From Coriaria nepalensis (lineage: Eukaryota; Streptophyta; Magnoliopsida; Cucurbitales; Coriariaceae): 64,000 nucleotides of DNA. Shown here in pieces: positions 24,701 through 35,326 of the stretch (positions are counted from its first letter, which is position 1; the number at the start of each line of letters is the position of its first letter). Below the pieces are notes generated by a model. That model was not told where the DNA came from. It made no database searches and saw only the letters and a program-made list of their open reading frames with translations. The stretch is taken from the NCBI GenBank assembly GCA_027186245.1, contig CP114491.1:10165501-10229500 (forward strand). The letters are read 5' to 3'. The position numbers were made by a program, and so were the translations under genes.

Positions 24701-26049
24701 CACCGCTGTTGCCACATGGGCTGCCCTTGGGGTGGGTGCTTCTCCATGAGGAGTAAGCCTGCAAAATTGTTAACATAGTTACTAGAGTAAATATAATCAA
24801 CAAGGTGAAAATAAAAATAAAAGAAGAAGAAGAAGAAGAAGAAAAAGGAATCAGGTGATAAAGGACAAGTTCCAAAATTTACCTGGACCATTTATTAGTT
24901 AAAACATCATAAGAGTGAACGTCGGCAGTGGCACCTGCTAACCCTACAAATTAAGGAAAATAAAAGCATTTTGAGAATTTAAGCTAAAAAATCTTACCAC
25001 CATAAGATTCCATGGAGATATTCTCCATCTATAAAGAAGGAAGTGTAAGATTAAACTCGGATCATGCCTCAACTATGGCAATCGACTGAAAGAATTTTCC
25101 TGATACCTTACTACCTCAATTCAACCTCTAATAGAATTATCGGCACCCCAATGACAATGGAATCATATAAGCAATGTATATTAGGGTTATATCCATTGCA
25201 AATTATTCATCTCGATCAAGGTGAGGCCACAATACCTAATAATTTGCTGATCTATTAGATGGGGTCTAGAACTATATAAAAATAGTGAAAAGCGAGTTTA
25301 ACATTGATTTTACTATAGAGCTCAGTTAAATTTCAAAATTGCTAGGGGGTTCAAATATTTTGTATAGTATTAGGTTCCCCCTTAGCCGATTCCTAAGATA
25401 TTCAACCATCATACCTATTCCTATAGAAATAAAATTATCGAAGTTAGCGTGGCAGTAGTTCTTACTTCCTATATTTAACCCCAAGTTAGTATGAACAAGT
25501 GAAGAAGTAACACCAGAGCCATCATCACCACAGACCTCAGAACAACCATTTTCCTTCTGAATTTATGAAGTTGTAGTACCGCTTATAAAGACAAATAAAA
25601 ATGCAAATAAACATACTGATGCCAGCATTTCCAGCAGACGTGGGAGTCCCAGAAGCTGCAGAATTGCCCTCGAGAGCAGTAGCACCACCAAATAAGATCA
25701 GCCTCGGTCCAATATAAGCAGGAGTCCCCTCCTCGCCAACAGCAGCCACCGCTGTCAAGGTGTGCCCACACCTTGGCCCTGGCCCATCTTCCTTCTTTTC
25801 AATAATCGCATTAACCACCGAGTACGTCGGCGCGTGTCTTGGCCCAACCACTGGATTTTGCTGAGCCTCCACCGTGGACTGCTGCTGCTGCTGAGGAGGT
25901 AGCTCCGACTGTTCTGAAGATCTACCTCCAGCTTCTGGTTGGTCCCCTACCTGGTCCCTCTCCATTGCCGCCGGAGATGCAACTGCAGTGTGGTTCTCCG
26001 CCACCGAATCTTGATCGGCCTCTGGCACCATCGACGAATCCACATCCAT
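18790..26049 (-). CDS. Kelch-repeat Ser/Thr phosphatase, BSL2/BSL3 type (BSU1 family)
   Basis: Twenty-one exons, all GT-AG, were joined from 26049 leftward: 25617-26049, 24883-24943, 24680-24758, 24483-24562, 24304-24398, 24083-24182, 23740-23809, 23385-23486, 23233-23314, 22744-22923, 22036-22276, 21702-21930, 21422-21592, 20600-20838, 20259-20343, 20051-20149, 19763-19962, 19595-19670, 19198-19333, 18969-19108, 18790-18873. The sum is 2982 bases, 993 residues, close to BSL2/BSL3 (about 1000) and longer than BSL1. The N-terminus is Gln/Pro-rich (PPQQQQQ), then kelch repeats ([34 protein letters not shown]), then a PP1-like domain with GDLHGQ at 695-700, GDYVDRG at 729-735, GNHE at 761-764 and SATNYCGTANNAG; the end is RGSLAWI. 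Known: BSU1-family phosphatases inactivate BIN2-type GSK3 kinases in brassinosteroid signalling and act in stomatal asymmetric division. All catalytic motifs are intact. Confidence 0.97.
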
Positions 26050-26368
26050 CGCTGTAATTCTTCGATTCCAACCCTAACTTCAAGATCGGACTACAATTCA
26101 TACGAATTAAAAAATCTAAACGACATTTGCATCCGCTCACGAAATTCAAATCCAAACTCGGAATAATTTTCCGCCAACAAAAAAATCGAAACCCTAACTC
26201 ACATCCTCAACTCTTCGCAATTCGAACAGAATTGCATCAATCTTCAAGACGATGCAGCAATGAGAGAAGAAATCTCGCGACAGAAATAAAAATTATTTCT
26301 CCTTTTTAGGTTTTCGCCTTTTCAGCATTTGTGTTCCATTTTTCTCTCTCCAAACACGCACACATCAA

Positions 26369-26371
<3 letters not shown>

Positions 26372-26414
<43 letters not shown>

Positions 26415-26416
26415 GG
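26372..26416. repeat. GA microsatellite followed by G13 run, BSL leader/promoter
   Basis: Sixteen GA units followed directly by a G homopolymer, about 320 bases upstream of the BSL start codon. On the transcribed strand this is a C run and a CT tract, typical of plant 5' leaders or core promoters. Confidence 0.9.
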
Positions 26417-27366
26417 AAGGGAGGAGAGAGAAAAACAAAACAAAAAATGCTAGTCGTGTAAATTATTGTTTCGCTGATAGGAAGTGTACGGGAATGCCAA
26501 CTGGGTCACGGAGTAACCGGTAAGCGGTTCCGAATTTTCTAACGAGTTTTTGCCGCTTTGCTCAATGCTCCTCAGACACTCGATGGGGTATTTCGGTACT
26601 TCTGGTCATACAAAGCAGGGTAACGCGCGCGGGAGAAGGGCGTGATCTCACATGCTTACACGAATTTCCTTGACTAGTCCCTTTTTGGTATGACAATCCG
26701 ACGGTGTTTGCACAAGGACAAAACTTTGTGATTATTGATTATACGAGAGTTAAAATTAATCTTTATTTCATTAAATTTTTATTTTATAAAATTTAGGATT
26801 CAATAATTTATAAAATTAGATGTACGTTTTTTTTCAAATTTTATAAATTAAAATTAGATAATTGATTTAAGATTTAATTAAGGAATTAATTAATTTCTAT
26901 TATTCACTTCATTTTAATAATAATAATCGGATCAGTTTTTAAAATTTTTGCTAATTTATGTTATTAAATATGAGTAAGTCGAATTATTAAAATAAAATTA
27001 TAACGAAATTAATTAATTTCTTAATAATATTTTTAAATTAGGAATTTACATTTAATTATAATTATAATTTTATAAATTTGGGCGGCTCAAATATAATAAA
27101 ATAAAAATTTAAGTTAATAATATATAAATTTACTCATTATTTCAATGTAGTTATTGCCCATACTCACTACATTTATAACTAAGAATCCAATATATATTTA
27201 TAAACAAATAATTGATATTAATTGTATAAATTAATTTTATATTAATATATTATATATTATTTATATAATTAAGATGTATTAATTTACCTTATCCTCTATG
27301 AAAATATTGTATACTAAGAGATAGCTCTATAGGCCAGGCGCTGAAAAAGGGAACTCCTCCCATAGA
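26417..27366. other. Spacer upstream of BSL
   Basis: The first 250 bases are GC-richer and probably belong to the BSL promoter. From about 26740 to 27300 the DNA is extremely AT-rich with TAATTATAATTATAA-type words. No gene is seen. Confidence 0.7.
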
Positions 27367-27744
27367 TCACGATTCTAGGAGTAAACCTAACAGGGCACCG
27401 TTTTGGTTTATAATCCAAAGACACTCTGAACGGCATCGTTGCCAGTCTCTTTGAGCGGAGTAGGCATCAAAACTATACGGATAGACATGAGAACCCCACA
27501 GCACGTTGCAGCAAAACAATGTCGCCTCCCAGAAATTGACGGAGAAACTCCACGTAAACTCGTCGCCGTCTTGTACTGCAACAGTGCCTAAATCGTTGTC
27601 TCCTGATTGGCAGTGAAGATTCTAGACTCGCCCCGCATCGAGCCTGTTCCTAATATGAACATGTAGGCGTGCATGGCAATGGTGTTGAATCAATTGTACA
27701 ATTGCCACTAGAACTAGTATATGAAGAGTAATTGAATTCCTCAT
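27367..27744 (-). pseudogene. S-protein homologue (plant self-incompatibility S1 family) with one in-frame TAG
   Basis: From ATG 27744 the frame gives a signal peptide (MRNSITLHILVLVAIVQLIQ, then HHCHA) and the first S1 strand (RLHVHIRNRLDAGRV). It then meets TAG at 27622-27624 and continues in the same frame with NLHCQSGDNDLGTVAV, DGDEFTWSFSVNFWEATLF, CCNVLWGSHVYPYSFDAY and WQRCRSECLWIINQNG to TGA at 27367-27369. The order of conserved S1 elements (HC-S-DDLG, W-F-FWxxTLF-C, C-W-I) is complete, giving about 125 residues if read through, a normal S1 length. Known: these small secreted proteins serve in poppy self-incompatibility, and most other members are of unknown role. Inference: a recently silenced gene or a null allele, because there is no other lesion and a TATA box remains upstream. 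Confidence 0.8.
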
Positions 27745-27786
27745 CTTTTGAGATGATGATGGGTGGAAAGAACAATGTAGGTTTTC

Positions 27787-27795
27787 TTTTTTATA
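27787..27795 (-). promoter_or_regulatory. TATA box of the S-protein homologue
   Basis: On the minus strand the sequence reads TATAAAAAA, ending about 43 bases upstream of the ATG at 27744. Spacing and sequence fit a short-leader TATA promoter, suggesting the promoter outlived the coding frame. Confidence 0.5.
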
Positions 27796-28117
27796 GTGTA
27801 GAGTAATGGGTGTTTGGTGGGAAAAGTTATCCAAATCACATGACTAACTCTACGTTTCTTTTTAGGAGAATCATTACAAGAAGAGATCCTAAGAACATGG
27901 AGAAAGAATAGAAACCTGAAATTGCATTTCAACTAGCTCTTCACATAACAATCATAAAGTATAAATTTGTCAACAATTTATAATGGAGAAAGGAAAAGGA
28001 GTTGATGATGGAAGAATTACTGAAAATTTTAAATTAAAATCTAATTTTTCTATAAAGAAACTCGGCATTTTTGTTTTGTTTTGTTTTATTTTTGGCACTT
28101 AAAGAGGTAGTGTAGTT

Positions 28118-30100
28118 CTAGGAAACAAGATTACTGATGCCAAAGGAAAAAAGTTCTTAGCTGAAAAGCATTGATGGCATAATCAACTTGGAAGTGACCA
28201 ATCTGGGATTTCATCCTAAGTCCATATCCAAATCTGAACCCCGATCCGGGTTTTGTCCGCCTCAATGATGGAATTCCTGTAACCCCATACCCAAGGATCA
28301 AAAATCATAACTATGGATCTACAACCAAGGAGCTTGGCACTTTCTGGGTTCAAACTATATTTTCTTCAGTCTCAGATGATGACTCACCAGGTACATGTTG
28401 ACTGGATTTCAAGTCGGTCCCACAGTAAGAAAAAAGAGCACCTTCCAGCATCTCGCTCTACAAACATACAAAAATGAAGGGTTTCCCGGCTCAGCTAATG
28501 GTAGTTGGGTACAGTAATAAAATATCTGTAACTAACATATAGCAATGTTAAAAGAAAGTAATAATCACAACATACCAAGGGAAATGTCAATTCACTATTA
28601 CCAACGAGACAGGATCTCCCTGATCCAACTGCTCCCTCACCATAACCTCGTACGCTACCAAGTCCTCCTATAGCGAATGCTTGGTAAAGGGACCCATGTC
28701 TTCTACTATAGAACCACCAGTCAAGCTGGTCAAAAATGAAAGTGGACCCCACTTTAAAAAGTCCTTGTTCTATTTGCAAGCTAAACTGATTACAAAAAGG
28801 GTCCGTTCTCAGTTACTCGGTTTAGTGGACTTGAAGAGTATGAATCGAGCACAAATTTGAGTACAGTGAAGATCCGTTACGTACACGGAAAAAGTTGTTG
28901 TCATTTGCCTTGGCATATCGAGATTCTTGCTTCAAAACTACCATACTGTGATGGGACCTTCCACTTCACAACCACAATTTGGAAACACAATGTTAAAAAC
29001 TGACCCCACACACACACCAAAAAAAAAAAAAAAAGGACCCTGAAAAGGGTCAAGTGCCTGCAAGTGACGGGAAATCTCTCAACATCTCTACTGATAGAGC
29101 GGCCATCATCATTTATTGGACGAACATGCTGCATTATTTTCTCGATATCAAGTTGAGCGCAGCCAAAAGACGATATTTGGTTCAATAAAGTCAATATCAA
29201 ACAAGTGTATAATTGAATAAAGAACCTTAAATTTAATGCTTGTAGTGCTGATCCACTTGGAACTTGAAGGCTCGTTCAAATCCATCCCAACTGATAATTA
29301 ATTGGGACAAATTCACACCACCACTACCCGAACAGGAGAAATTGTCCGTGCTTATCCCATGGACCCCAATCTCTGGTGAAATTGAATGCTGAGAAGTGAC
29401 AACTCACAAGTTAGGTTATATACTTTAGCAGTCAGGTTTATAATAAACTTCATCAAAACTGGGGATTTGCTGAGATAATCGAATTATCTGAACGAAGAAA
29501 CAATTTTGAGCAAGCCATTCAGGTCTGGGTCTCCTATAAGCAATCAAGACATTTGAATCGTAGAGACCCTTATCCCACGATATATCGAGTTTCTCACTTT
29601 GGCCAAATAAATTCGGGTGTTTGAAGCAAAGGCTGCACTAAAATTGACCCAATTATATATGTTATACTCCATGTAATTCCTCAAACAAAAGATTTATCGT
29701 ATTTCCGCATGTCCCTTACAGCATTTCCAATCAACCAAACAGAAAACAAAAAAGAGAGGGGGAAAAAAAAAAGGCAAGAACAATTACCTTCCAAGCTCCT
29801 GTTTGAAATGAGCAACAGGTACATATCTCAGCATAAATTCAACAACCCATAAACAAAAAAGCAATCAAAAGAAGCTGGACGAGGAATTAAGCAAGGGAAA
29901 AAAGAAAACCTGAAAGGATTAAGCAACTTGCACATAGCTTGTGAGTGAGATCAACATTAACATCAATCTTGGCTGTCAAACAATGAAATGAAAGCCCAAG
30001 AGTCACTTTCCAACTCTATAATGAATAATGTAAGATGGGGCACGAATATAATGGATATAAACTGACCTTTTCCGGCATGGATGCTCTTCTGAGCTCCCAT
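28118..30100 (-). pseudogene. Decayed OEP39-like outer-envelope D15 beta-barrel gene
   Basis: Minus-strand exon remnants appear in family order. ATG 30100 starts MGAQKSIHAGK (donor at 30087). About 29910-29974 gives AKIDVNVDLTHKLCAS. About 29480-29630 gives KHPNLFGQSEKLDISWDKG and YRRPRPEWLAQNCF. About 29240-29395 gives HSISPEIGVHGISTDNFS and GSGGVNLSQL, then, after an extra four bases, SVGMDLNEPSSSKWISTTS. About 29090-29130 gives HVRPINDDGRSISRD. 28880-28960 gives HSMVVLKQESRYAKAND. 28570-28790 gives [19 protein letters not shown] and ELTFPL. About 28391-28460 and 28118-28290 give the last strands (SQIGHFQVDYAINAF). Known: this family is a truncated OEP80/Toc75-V relative in the plastid outer envelope. 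Several frameshifts and a deletion prevent translation. Retained introns mean a duplicated gene copy, not a processed one. Confidence 0.82.
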
Positions 30101-30743
30101 TTCTCTTAGCTGAGCATATCCAAATCCCTACTTTCGAATGAAACGCTGAACAAGCTAGTAAGGTTTGATAGGAACTATCAAATGGGTGAAACAGCGAGAT
30201 TCAAATTCGATAAAAAAGAGGAGGGGAAATGTTTTGAGAGATGGGAGCGAGTCGCACTCTTAGTATGTGTTTTAAGAAGAAGACGAGTATGTTTGGCTTT
30301 ACCTCTGCGTTTTTGTTATCGCTTCTTGCTTGTGCAATTCCTTTCTTTATTTTTTTAAAGGTAAATAAGAATGAGCTTGGACGTCGTTTAAGTGTGTACT
30401 AAATGTGTACTTTGCAGTGATGCACTTGGGATTTGGATTCGTCCAGATCCCTATCAATCCAGATGCGTCATTTAGTATAAAGATCAATTAAATGATTTAT
30501 TTACTTCTACATGTTTGCAAAGAAAGTATAGGTTCAGATCACGATCTGGACCGAACACAAATCCATACACTTTGTCCCTTTCTTCGTTTCTAGCCAAACA
30601 TTGAGTTAATATAAAAAAAATAAAAACCAAAATCTGAAGGTGAAGAAGTAAGAAAGATAATGGATGTTATAGCTTTACAGGATCTCCAGATTCTTAAGAA
30701 TTAATCAAATCCGAGGACAGTTGCACGAAATGAAACAGTCAGG
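30101..30743. other. Spacer between the OEP39-like remnant and the EXPP1-like gene
   Basis: Holds the former promoter and leader of the remnant gene (minus strand, rightward of 30100) and the 3' region of the next minus-strand gene. No further coding region seen. Confidence 0.65.
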
Positions 30744-32721
30744 TCAAAAGATTTTGTTGTACTGGCTAGTAAGAGAATCCCTGAGATTAGAATATAAGCC
30801 ATAGAGAGAATATTGCCTTAGATTTTCCACTTCATACCATGAATTGAGCACTCTAAGATGTTTGTCTGTACCAGAGAATGCCAACTGTATTCCTAGACTG
30901 CAGTCTGCAGATCCCCCTCGGTTCTTACAGCTCGAGGTTCGGATAGCACAGTCCTGTTTGTTTAGGCAGATGAAGTTGGACTTCCCCTTGCATGAAACAC
31001 ACCCATCTCTCTTCCAATACAAGTTTTGAAGCCTACCCTTGTGAAATTCAAGTACCTGTATTCACCAAATTAAACTATTGCTTGATTAGATAGATAGTAG
31101 AAAGAGAGAGGTAAGACGATACAAGGACCAGCCACCAGAGTTCACCAATGTCTTTACCAGCGTAAAACTGGTGACAATGAATGTGCCGTTAGCAACAAAA
31201 GCAGGGGGAGACCTTGCAGCATATTTTCTTCCAGCAAAAGCCACCATATACCCACCGTATGAATCCTGGAAGAAAACATGATATCATACAAGTGTTATTT
31301 CAATTTGTAGAGAGGGATATGATAGAGAATACCAGAGAAGTGTGTGAGAGAGAACAACACAAATTTTATCCAAACTTCAGATTTTATTGGGAAATATGAA
31401 CGAACATAAATATAGTGAGAAATTTATCCCCATTTAGTTTTATCTCTTTATACACCTTTTGGCCCATGATGATTTTCTATCAACCCATCTAAATGCTTAA
31501 CATGCACCTTACTCATGGATATGAAAGATGAGCGAGTATGAGATATTCACTTCCGATTGTTGGAAAGGTGAGTTCTCAAAGTCTCGAACATAAAGTCCCC
31601 TTGAAAGCCCTTGTGCTGATTAAAATTCCAAGACTTGAAGGGAATAAGAAAACAAGAGTTGAGATGAAATGGTGAAAACAAAACCTCAACAGCCTAGGGC
31701 TTACTCAATGTACATATGCAGCATCCAAATATTTGGAAATCAAATTTTGCTGACTGCATATTGCTTTTGAGTTGGATTCGGAAACCTTCACCCATAATTC
31801 CATAAATGTAGTCTGATCACCTTTCGAGTAAAAATGACCCTTGCATCTTTAGTTTATCTCTCAAGATCCTTTCTAGGCAACAAAGTAAGATCCCCTTTAT
31901 GCCACCATTGTATGCACAAATAAAAGCTTCATCCTACAGATAAATATACTCATTTCCGTGGTCTATCAAAACTTCATCTTCGGTGAAATCATAATCTAGT
32001 CAAGCTGAAAGAAGATTAGGCATGCAGAACATAACCTAGATTCCTCTAATAACATCCATTTTCATGTATAAAGTTAGCATCCTACTAACCTACTTAGAAC
32101 TTAGAACCACAGTACTTTTTGACCAAAGGTAAACCACTTCACTATCATCATTGGTTAAACTTCAAAGCACTTAAAAAGCATGCCTTAAGCAAAGAGGATT
32201 GCTCTAGATATCCAGCATACACTGATATACAAAATCTATAAAGAACAGATCCTATATACCTAGTTTTCAGTTCAAGAATAGCAATTAAGCTCAACATTGT
32301 GAGATCTATCGCAGCTATATTTCCTCTCTGAAAGTTTTTAGGTTGTTTCATAGGTAGAATATTGCATTGAACTGTAAAATAGAATAAGAAGCAGTTTTGG
32401 TACCGGAAAGAAAGTAGAGGTGTTGACGGAGAGGAGGGAGATCTCATCAACTTTAGGCCGAAATACAGCGAGCTGCGAGTTGAGGGAGGAGAGAGAGAGT
32501 CTACGATCGCAGGGAGAAAGCCGATGCGTCTGGTTAGAGAAGAATGAATCCTTGGAGGAAAATGCAATTCCGAAAGTGAAACCGTCATTTCTCTGAATCT
32601 TCGTATCCCCGCAGGGCTGGTAAACGGAGTTCGTATTCTCAGCTTCAGTCGTCGTCGTCGTCATCATCATCATCATCGACAGAAGCATACAAAACTCGAG
32701 CATTGTCCTCATCGTCGCCAT
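30744..32721 (-). CDS. Secreted EXPP1-like plant protein (function unknown)
   Basis: Three GT-AG exons (32404-32721, 31158-31265, 30744-31055) join without frame loss into 738 bases, 245 residues. A signal peptide starts MATMRTMLEFCMLLS and carries a run of five Met and five Thr encoded by ATG and ACG/ACA repeats. The mature part holds NSVYQPCGDTKIQRNDGFTF, RPKVDEISLLSVN, DSYGGYMVAFAGRKYAARS, then a Cys-rich block (DGCVSCKGKSNFICLNKQDC; SSCKNRGGSADCSLGIQL) and ends SLYGLYSNLRDSLTSQYNK. I recall this conserved family as 'Expp1 protein' in plant annotations; it has no known biochemical role. The many paired cysteines and the signal peptide suggest a disulphide-bonded extracellular or cell-surface protein. 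Family name is from memory, so the gene symbol is left empty. Confidence 0.88.
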
Positions 32722-34237
32722 TGTTGCTTCTTTCTGGAGCTCTAGTTACTGTTATGGAAATATACGGAGTTGAGCAAAAAGCTGTTAGATGTGAGGATGT
32801 GAAAACAGTGAAGACTGAAAGAGGGGGAAAGTAGGTATATTTACTCGTACGGATTTGAAATTTCGATTTCATTTTCTGCCTTTTCTTTTTTATTTTTGTG
32901 GGTCCCACTTTCTTTTAAAGAGTTGAGTACCCGTCCTCGTGACTATTCGGCAGCAGGCGAACAAATTCAAAGAACTGTCACCGACAAGACAAGGAGCATC
33001 GGCATCCTCGGGAATCAGGAGTAAACGACGTGTGACTCGTGACATCCATTAACTCCTGAATTTAATTTTTTTTTTTTATAAAAAAGAGATTCGAGCGGCC
33101 AACCCTTTTTGTTTTGTTTTGTTTTGTTTTGTTTTGTTTTGTTTTTATTCATTTCTATATTGTAGTTTTCGACATGTCGTATTGTAGTACTCGTCCCCAC
33201 TGGCACTCCATCGATTTCTACCACATTGTCACCTTCATTGTTTTTCAGAGACTACTTATTAAGATTATTGGTTTAGAACGGCGAGATCTAACCAAAGTAG
33301 GTAGTAAAATTTACAGTTAATATAAGATAAATTTTAATTATATGGAATAAAATTTTATTTAAAGTTACAATGTACACATTTGGGAAGAAGGAAACAAAAA
33401 AAGTAAAAAAGAAAGGAGTCCTCGTTCGTACTCCCACCTGCTGGATGCTAGTAAGTAGTAATTTCTACTTTCAGAGCATTTCATCATCCGATCAACTAGA
33501 AAGAAACGAAACTACAATTCAACAAAAAATACTTTGTACCTTTGCAAAGAGCATTGCTTTGAACTCTCACTCTCTCTTTCACCCCAGCCGACACTGCTCA
33601 ATCTTGACTCTATATATACAAATTGTCTTCTGGACCGCACTCATAGTGACTCTACTCTACTTTGCAGCATTATTTTTTCAATCTTTGGGCAGATACAGTG
33701 TCGAGGGCTCTGTTTTGACGCCTCTTCATGAACATATACAATAGCCAAAGAAATTATAGCAATCCTGAGCTTTCTTCTTCTAAGTCATAACCTGTGTGAA
33801 TAAATCAATGACACGGGTTTCAAGTGTTAAAAAATGAATCACACACAACAACCATCTTGGATCCTAATATAGTATAAATTCGACTTTGGCCGAATTTTCA
33901 TACAAACATGTGAACAACATTTTGAAAAAGGAAAACGAGTTGAATCTGGCTGCCAGCCTATAACAACCCTGACACAGATATCAGGCGATATTATATTTTA
34001 TAATTGAGTTTTTTTTTTGGGGGGCCTAGGATTCTTTCCGGCAGGCAGCTACCTCGCCGTAATATTCAGGTTGGCAGATTTTCCAGGGTATATCAAAACT
34101 CCTCACCGGAAATATCTCAACCCACTAATTGAGTGGCTCGCGGCTCGCGGCTCGACTCACGACTAGATTAGAATATCAAAATGTAAATTGATATGCAGAA
34201 AAAGCGGGAGATGACTTACCCGTGTGAAGATCTTCTC
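32722..34237. other. Spacer between the EXPP1-like and GT14 genes
   Basis: Contains the promoter of the EXPP1-like gene (first 200 bases, minus strand), a TTTTG pentanucleotide repeat and the 3' region of the GT14 gene. The 124-codon plus-strand ORF at 33370-33744 lacks domains and lies in 3'-flanking sequence. Confidence 0.65.
33106..33145. repeat. TTTTG pentanucleotide repeat
   Basis: About eight perfect copies of TTTTG within the spacer. No associated gene feature. Confidence 0.95.
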
Positions 34238-35326
34238 TCAGTCACGAAAAATGACCGACTTAGCAATCTTCATCAGAGGTTTCAAGCAACCGGGTGTGAA
34301 TTTCCGGGCAAAGAGGTAGGATTCCGAGTAATTCGATCTCCTTAGGCCATGAATCAGCTCCGGCGAAATTTCATCCGGCTGATAGGTGTAAGGATGGCCG
34401 TTAACTGTGCCGGTCCAGTTGACGTGAGTGAGAGTATATTGAGTGCAACCATCTGGATCCGCCATTGATAGAAGTGTAGGAAAATAGTGCTCTTCTGGAT
34501 AGCACTCATCGTCTCTGAAACACGGCAACTTGAATTTGCTCCACAATGTCCGATCACCGACGATAGTCAGAGCATGCCGGCGAGTCACGACAAAGAACTG
34601 AGATCCGACTCGGAATTTCTGAAATGGAATCTCCGGCATCATTGCGGACTGGCCTCTTGCCCTATACCTCTTCCATAGATTCCGGTCCTTGGCGATGATC
34701 TCGATGAAGCTCTTGTACTTAACTCGGACACCGTGCTGAGTTAGCTCGGAGTCCGACTCGGTCGAGGAATAAGATGAGTCGAATTTGCTTGAAACAAAAA
34801 GTGAATTGTAGACGTACTTGAAGGAATGAAGAGGAACACAGTACTGAGAGACAACAGCGAAGTACGAATTAGCGGGATCGTCAATAAGAGCAGTGGCGAC
34901 GAGGCGGCGCGTGGCTGAAATGAGAGTAGGGGAGGCTCTGAACGTACGCTTGGAGGCGATGAACCTGCCATGGAAGACACCGCCCGGTTGAGTGATGTTG
35001 ACGGTGGGATCTGCGTGGACGTAGATGTTGTAGAGAGCGGAGTTGTTAGGGAAGAAACGGTTCCAGAGGGGAGCGAAATGAAGGTCGGAGTTGGTGAGGA
35101 AGAGGAAGGCGATCTTACGCTTAGGGTTTCGGGAGGAGGCGAGGCGAGAGAAAGAGGACTGGGAGGTGGCGCGGTGGAAGAGAGAGAGATCGTCGAGCTC
35201 GTCGGGGAGGGAGATAGGGACGGGTTGCGGGGGTTGCTTGGAAGGGAGGAGACGAGGGGCGAGGAGGAAGAGTATAGGGAGGGTGAGGAGGAGGGAGAAA
35301 GTGAGGACTACGTGGGTTGAGAACAT
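34238..35326 (-). CDS. Core-2/I-branching GlcNAc-transferase-like protein (GT14/DUF266)
   Basis: A single exon encodes 362 residues, start MFSTHVVLTFSLLLTLPILF. A membrane anchor at about residues 8-26 marks a type II Golgi protein, with a short stem rich in Pro/Ser. The GT14 Branch domain follows: KRKIAFLFLTNSDLHFAPLW at about 69, YNIYVHADP, SATRRLVATALID, YFAVVSQYCVPLHSF (the usual SQYCVPL/F signature), VGSQFFVVTRRHAL, CYPEEHYFPTLL, and HVNWTG near the C-terminus. Known: plant GT14/DUF266 proteins act in the Golgi; a few are glucuronosyltransferases for arabinogalactan proteins, while this intron-free subgroup has no assigned substrate. Length and motifs are complete. The long plus-strand ORFs opposite its 5' end are GC-skew shadows. 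Confidence 0.93.
   Translation of the reverse strand: MFSTHVVLTFSLLLTLPILFLLAPRLLPSKQPPQPVPISLPDELDDLSLFHRATSQSSFSRLASSRNPKRKIAFLFLTNSDLHFAPLWNRFFPNNSALYNIYVHADPTVNITQPGGVFHGRFIASKRTFRASPTLISATRRLVATALIDDPANSYFAVVSQYCVPLHSFKYVYNSLFVSSKFDSSYSSTESDSELTQHGVRVKYKSFIEIIAKDRNLWKRYRARGQSAMMPEIPFQKFRVGSQFFVVTRRHALTIVGDRTLWSKFKLPCFRDDECYPEEHYFPTLLSMADPDGCTQYTLTHVNWTGTVNGHPYTYQPDEISPELIHGLRRSNYSESYLFARKFTPGCLKPLMKIAKSVIFRD

Noticed and set aside
33370..33744. 124-codon plus-strand ORF with a hydrophobic segment
   Set aside because: Low-complexity start, no recognisable domain, located in the 3' flank of the GT14 gene; an ORF of this length can occur by chance.
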